Below are positions 60,956 through 64,000 of a DNA stretch of 64,000 bases, piece by piece (the stretch's first letter is position 1; each line of letters begins with the position of its first letter). Origin of the DNA: Brassica napus (lineage: Eukaryota; Streptophyta; Magnoliopsida; Brassicales; Brassicaceae); the NCBI RefSeq assembly GCF_020379485.1, contig NC_063452.1:28216770-28280769 (forward strand), given 5' to 3'. Position numbers and translations under genes: made by a program. Below the pieces are notes generated by a model. It saw nothing but the letters and a program-made list of their open reading frames with translations, searched no databases and had not been told where the DNA came from.

Positions 60956-61446
60956 TAAAAGCTCAAGATTTGGAGCTTGGATCTCTTTGGTCAAACGGAT
61001 GGGTTACACAAGTGCAACGGTGTGTGACATGATGCTACGAAGTTAGTTGTTGAACAATGATGTGTCAGATGCTCATTGGTCCGAGATATTGCTTTGGTGC
61101 AAAGCAAAGAAGATTTGGGTTTATCACAATATTTGTGATTAGAATATTGTTGGGGACGTATATAACTAGATTGCTTTAGGTAGATTTAGGTAAGACGTTT
61201 TATTGAGAAAAGCTTGAGCAAGAGGGTTGTTCTTATCAAGCTAGCTAAGGTGAGTGACTTGCGAAGTTCATCTCGACCTTTGTGTGTTTGAGAGTTTAGA
61301 AACTGGTCCGTCTCTAGTCGTGTGTGACTGAGAGTAAATCGGATTAAACAGATCTAGGAGGATTGTTTAAAAGGTTTCTAATATACAAGAATAAAGTTTT
61401 TGAATTCTCTCGTGTGCTCCTTATTCTGGTTGTCTCTGATCTTTCA
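60956..61446 (+). repeat. Element C 3' LTR
   Basis: It follows polypurine tract AAAAAGGGGGAGAA. The first bases read TAAAAGCTC where the 5' LTR has TGTAAGCTC, so the terminal TG is mutated. It ends GATCTTTCA. Confidence 0.9.
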
Positions 61447-61451
61447 CTTTC

Positions 61452-62122
61452 TACAATTTGGAGGATATCTGTCCTGCATCTTAATCTGCAGAAATCATGT
61501 CCTAGAGTTGGTCTTGTCTTCTACTACGTTGTATTGTCTGTGAGAGAAACTTCAAAAGTTGTTCATGTTTCTAGTTTTTCTTCTCTTTTGTCTAAGTACT
61601 GTTCTTCTCAATGACTCGTGATTATGAAATAGAGATTACTACGAAATACTCAAAGACGCATTCTATGCTAATCTCAGTATGTTTCATATCCATGTTCAAG
61701 AGCTAGACTGAGAATTGCAGATTTACTGGAAAAACAAGTGTGAACAAGAGATGCAATGCAAGCATAAGGCGAAGTTAACTTTATTGGGACAAAAACGCTA
61801 AAAACACTAGAAGAGACAGACACGGGTCACGGGTTGTACAAAGGAACAGTAGACAAAAGAGAGACACAACACTTAACACACCATCACCAACCATTAATAG
61901 CTTTTAAAATTCATTGAACAGCTTATTGTTTTCTTTACATGAGTATCTCTTCTCATAGAACCAATAATCAATCAATCATTACAAAGCAATGACCACAATC
62001 CATTCTCGTCGTCATCACGTGGCTTTGTAAATATCTGGATTCACCCACGTATCTCTTGTTTCTCAGACCCAAAATTATTCTTTCACATTCAACAATCTGT
62101 CAATAGAGCCATTAACACAAAC
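61452..62122. other. Spacer
   Basis: AT-rich, including host-like sequence after the CTTTC duplication. No gene is recognised. ACACAAAC at 62115-62122 is the left target duplication of the next MITE. Confidence 0.45.
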
Positions 62123-62617
62123 CTCTGTTCGGGAACGCGCTAGGCGCTAGTCGGGCGGTCGGGTTGGGCCTAGCGCCTAAAGAGAAAATCGGGGATTAAT
62201 CGGAAATTATGCGGGCCGGAATTTTTAGATGGTTACTATGTTATAAAACATGTTAATCTTTAATTGTGTATAACATTAATACATTTTCATGTTTAAAATT
62301 GTATAAAACACACAAATAGAATATATAAACTTAATATAGTGTAATTTTCATCAAAATTATGAATATAAATGATATTTATAAAATATTAGATCAAATAAAT
62401 AAATAAAAATATTATTAAAAAAAAAAAAAATAATAATAATAATTAAAAAAATAATAAAAAATAGATTAGGCGGCCGCCTAGGTGGCTAGGCTGTCATTTA
62501 GGCGGTCTAGGCGGAAAAAATCGAATATCCGATTTTTTTAACCGATTTGGCATAAATCGGGGCGGAAAAGCGACGCGTAGCGCCTAGGCGGCTAGACGGC
62601 CGATTTTTAGAACAGGG
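62123..62617. mobile_element. hAT-type MITE, copy 3 (8-bp TSD ACACAAAC)
   Basis: It starts CTCTGTTCGGG and ends TTTTTAGAACAGGG, with perfect ACACAAAC at 62115-62122 and 62618-62625. It is 495 bp, the longest copy, in inverse orientation to copy 2. It is dense in TAGGCG/CGCCTA words at both ends. Confidence 0.8.
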
Positions 62618-62639
62618 ACACAAACATAAATCAACTACA

Positions 62640-63160
62640 AGGCCAAAAATTTTCTCACAACTTTAATCCACATGAAATTTACCTGTCATTAGAGGTACTA
62701 CAAATTGTTGTCTTCATCGGACCTAGAACTCTTCTTTGCTCTGTGTTTTCAGTGGAAGGATGTCTCGTCGATTTGGGAATTTGATGAAGATGATATGTTC
62801 TCTAAAGATGGCGTATTATATTTTTATAATGTTATAATATGTTAATATCGGTAATTTATTATTAAACTGATGCAATATCTTATAATCAACCAGTCACAAA
62901 TATCCCGCAAACGCAACAATTTTCAAACGTTGTGCCATTCATTTCAAATGCTTAATAACACTTGAAACTGCAACCACCCGCATCCGCAAACTTCCGCACC
63001 CGCAACCGCTGCGTTTGAACCAATCGGACCCTAAATTGGCAAATATTTAAAAGATGAGGATTTAAATTGCTCGAATCCAAGTTCAGGTTTTTTTTTGCTT
63101 TTTTTTAAGTTGGAATTTATTTTGGTGGCTTTCTCTTACTAAAAGTTGTTTTTGTGAGAG
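62640..63160. repeat. Mixed repeat fragments
   Basis: 62940-63030 is the inverse of the hAT-like end at 36311 (CCGCAACCGCTGCGTTTGAA then CCAATCGGACCCTAA). 63040-63150 is the inverse of 52112-52260. No gene. Confidence 0.55.
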
Positions 63161-64000
63161 TTTATATGATTTGGAACGCACCATGTTTCTTTTCCTTGAA
63201 CAGATTTCATTAGAACACAAACAGATTTACACCAATCAGAGATCCACACAAACCCGATCAAACTAAAGCCGGCGGACGACATGAATATCCCCGGAAACTA
63301 ATCCCACACATAGGAAACAAACTGAAAAACCAGAAACAACAAACAAAAATTATAATTCTAAGATAGATGGTTAAACTTAAAAGATCAAACAGACCATGAA
63401 CCTAACATAATCACAAAAGACAGATTAATAAAGTTGAAACAGGACTCTCACTTAACCTGCCTCACACCGGCATGTCATTAGCCGTGAGTTCCCTCCGGTA
63501 CAACAAAATCCGCTAACCAGAGCAGCCGTAGACATCATTAGCTAGGCCAACTACGAAAGGAAGTGGCGATAAGATTCCATCAAGCCAAAGAAAGAGGATC
63601 CCGTAGGTTCAATGGATACGAAGTCACAATCAATAATTACAAACTCCAAACCCGGACCGGTTACAGCAGTCATACACAACTGGTTGAGGATCTGCATGAG
63701 AGAAGAGCCTTGGATTGAGGTGCAAGACCTCCTAAATGCCACACGATTGACGAATCCATAGATCACTTCCACAGAGGATGATATAAAGTCACAACCCATA
63801 CCAACCATCATCGAATCAAAATCACCGCTACACATAGACAGGTAAACATCGGAAGGACAAAACTCATCCCAACGAACTGTTGCTTGAACCTCACACGATC
63901 CAAGTCAAAAATGGACAAACCGCTTTTACTAGATCAAGGAAAACAAAAGGAAACCCGTTTTCGGTTGGGGAGCCACAGGAACAGTTTGATCACCAAGAAA
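63161..64000 (-). other. Unrecognised region with an open frame at 63551-63835
   Basis: The minus-strand frame (MCSGDFDSMMVGMGCDFISS and onward, 94 residues) has no motif I know and its codons are interrupted on both sides. Downstream on the minus strand, about 63190-63230, the sequence GTGTTCTAATGAAATCTGTT resembles the 3' tail of transcribed LINE-type repeats, and the region may be a retroelement or repeat fragment. I assign no function. Confidence 0.25.

Larger units (their letters stand above)
52875..61446 (+). mobile_element. Element C: Copia (Sirevirus-like) retrotransposon with an extra 3' gene, inactive
   Basis: 8572 bp, bounded by 491-bp LTRs (52875-53365 and 60956-61446) and a 5-bp target duplication CTTTC (52870-52874 and 61447-61451). 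The LTRs differ at about 25 bases, roughly 5%, so it is older than element B. Order: primer site for initiator tRNA-Met, long gag with two zinc knuckles and a coiled tail, protease, integrase, RT, RNase H (the Copia order), a 1.1-kb noncoding stretch, an extra gene, polypurine tract AAAAAGGGGGAGAA, 3' LTR. The long gag tail and extra 3' gene point to the Sirevirus clade. Many stops and frameshifts make it dead. Confidence 0.9.

Noticed and set aside
63551..63835. Small gene on the minus strand
   Set aside because: No motif, no convincing splice or family similarity, in repeat-rich surroundings; listed only as an unrecognised region.

Overview
The window is plant nuclear DNA, most probably from a Brassicaceae species close to Brassica. 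Introns are short and GT-AG, spacers are AT-rich, and the single-copy genes closely match Arabidopsis chromosome 4 neighbours. From memory, At4g12130 (the IBA57/COG0354-like mitochondrial protein) and At4g12120 (SEC1B) are adjacent in Arabidopsis. Here they sit about 36 kb apart, separated by one ankyrin-repeat gene and a large block of nested transposable elements.

Layout. 1-3.9 kb: Copia remnant with its 3' LTR, a TTCGGTT-rich repeat and a 1.07-kb Helitron. 4.2-5.8 kb (-): five-exon IBA57-like gene. 6.6-6.9 kb (-): LINE scrap folded into a hairpin. 7.2-8.7 kb (+): two-exon ankyrin/PGG membrane-protein gene. 8.94-9.36 kb: hAT MITE, first of three copies with perfect 8-bp target duplications. 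9.7-32.3 kb: a Gypsy element without pol (element A, Tat-like), whose 5' LTR was split by a young 12.3-kb Athila-type Gypsy element (element B, LTRs about 0.9% diverged) and whose antisense ORF was split by a 1.96-kb LTR-like insertion. 32.3-36.3 kb: dead hAT transposase gene, itself split by a 1.4-kb LTR-like insertion full of minisatellites. 36.3-41.2 kb: hAT-like and Helitron fragments, an F-box-type gene fragment, and two duplicated units of telomere-like repeats. 41.7-45.9 kb (+): 21-exon SEC1B. 46.0-46.7 kb: second hAT MITE and a nuclear tRNA-Lys(CTT). 47.1-50.5 kb: decayed Copia and hAT pieces. 51.2-51.9 kb: foldback element. 52.9-61.4 kb: complete but dead Sirevirus-like Copia element (element C). 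61.4-64 kb: third hAT MITE, hAT and unknown repeats, and an unrecognised open frame.

Host genes and elements. The host genes are unrelated housekeeping or signalling functions: mitochondrial Fe-S protein maturation, SNARE regulation, and an ankyrin membrane protein. Most of the information is in the elements. Three unrelated LTR lineages (A, B, C) each carry a non-gag-pol gene between the coding core and the 3' LTR. All three products start with a Lys/Arg-rich segment, and two have strongly acidic, apparently spliced gene structures. Elements A and B also carry dense palindromic or near-palindromic CGGTCG/CGACCG motifs. Element B's motifs change strand between the 5' and 3' halves of the element, and it has an exact second copy of its polypurine tract directly behind ORF3.

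Limits: exon borders and element ends were read by eye from splice consensus, family recall and target-site duplications. No alignment or database search was run.
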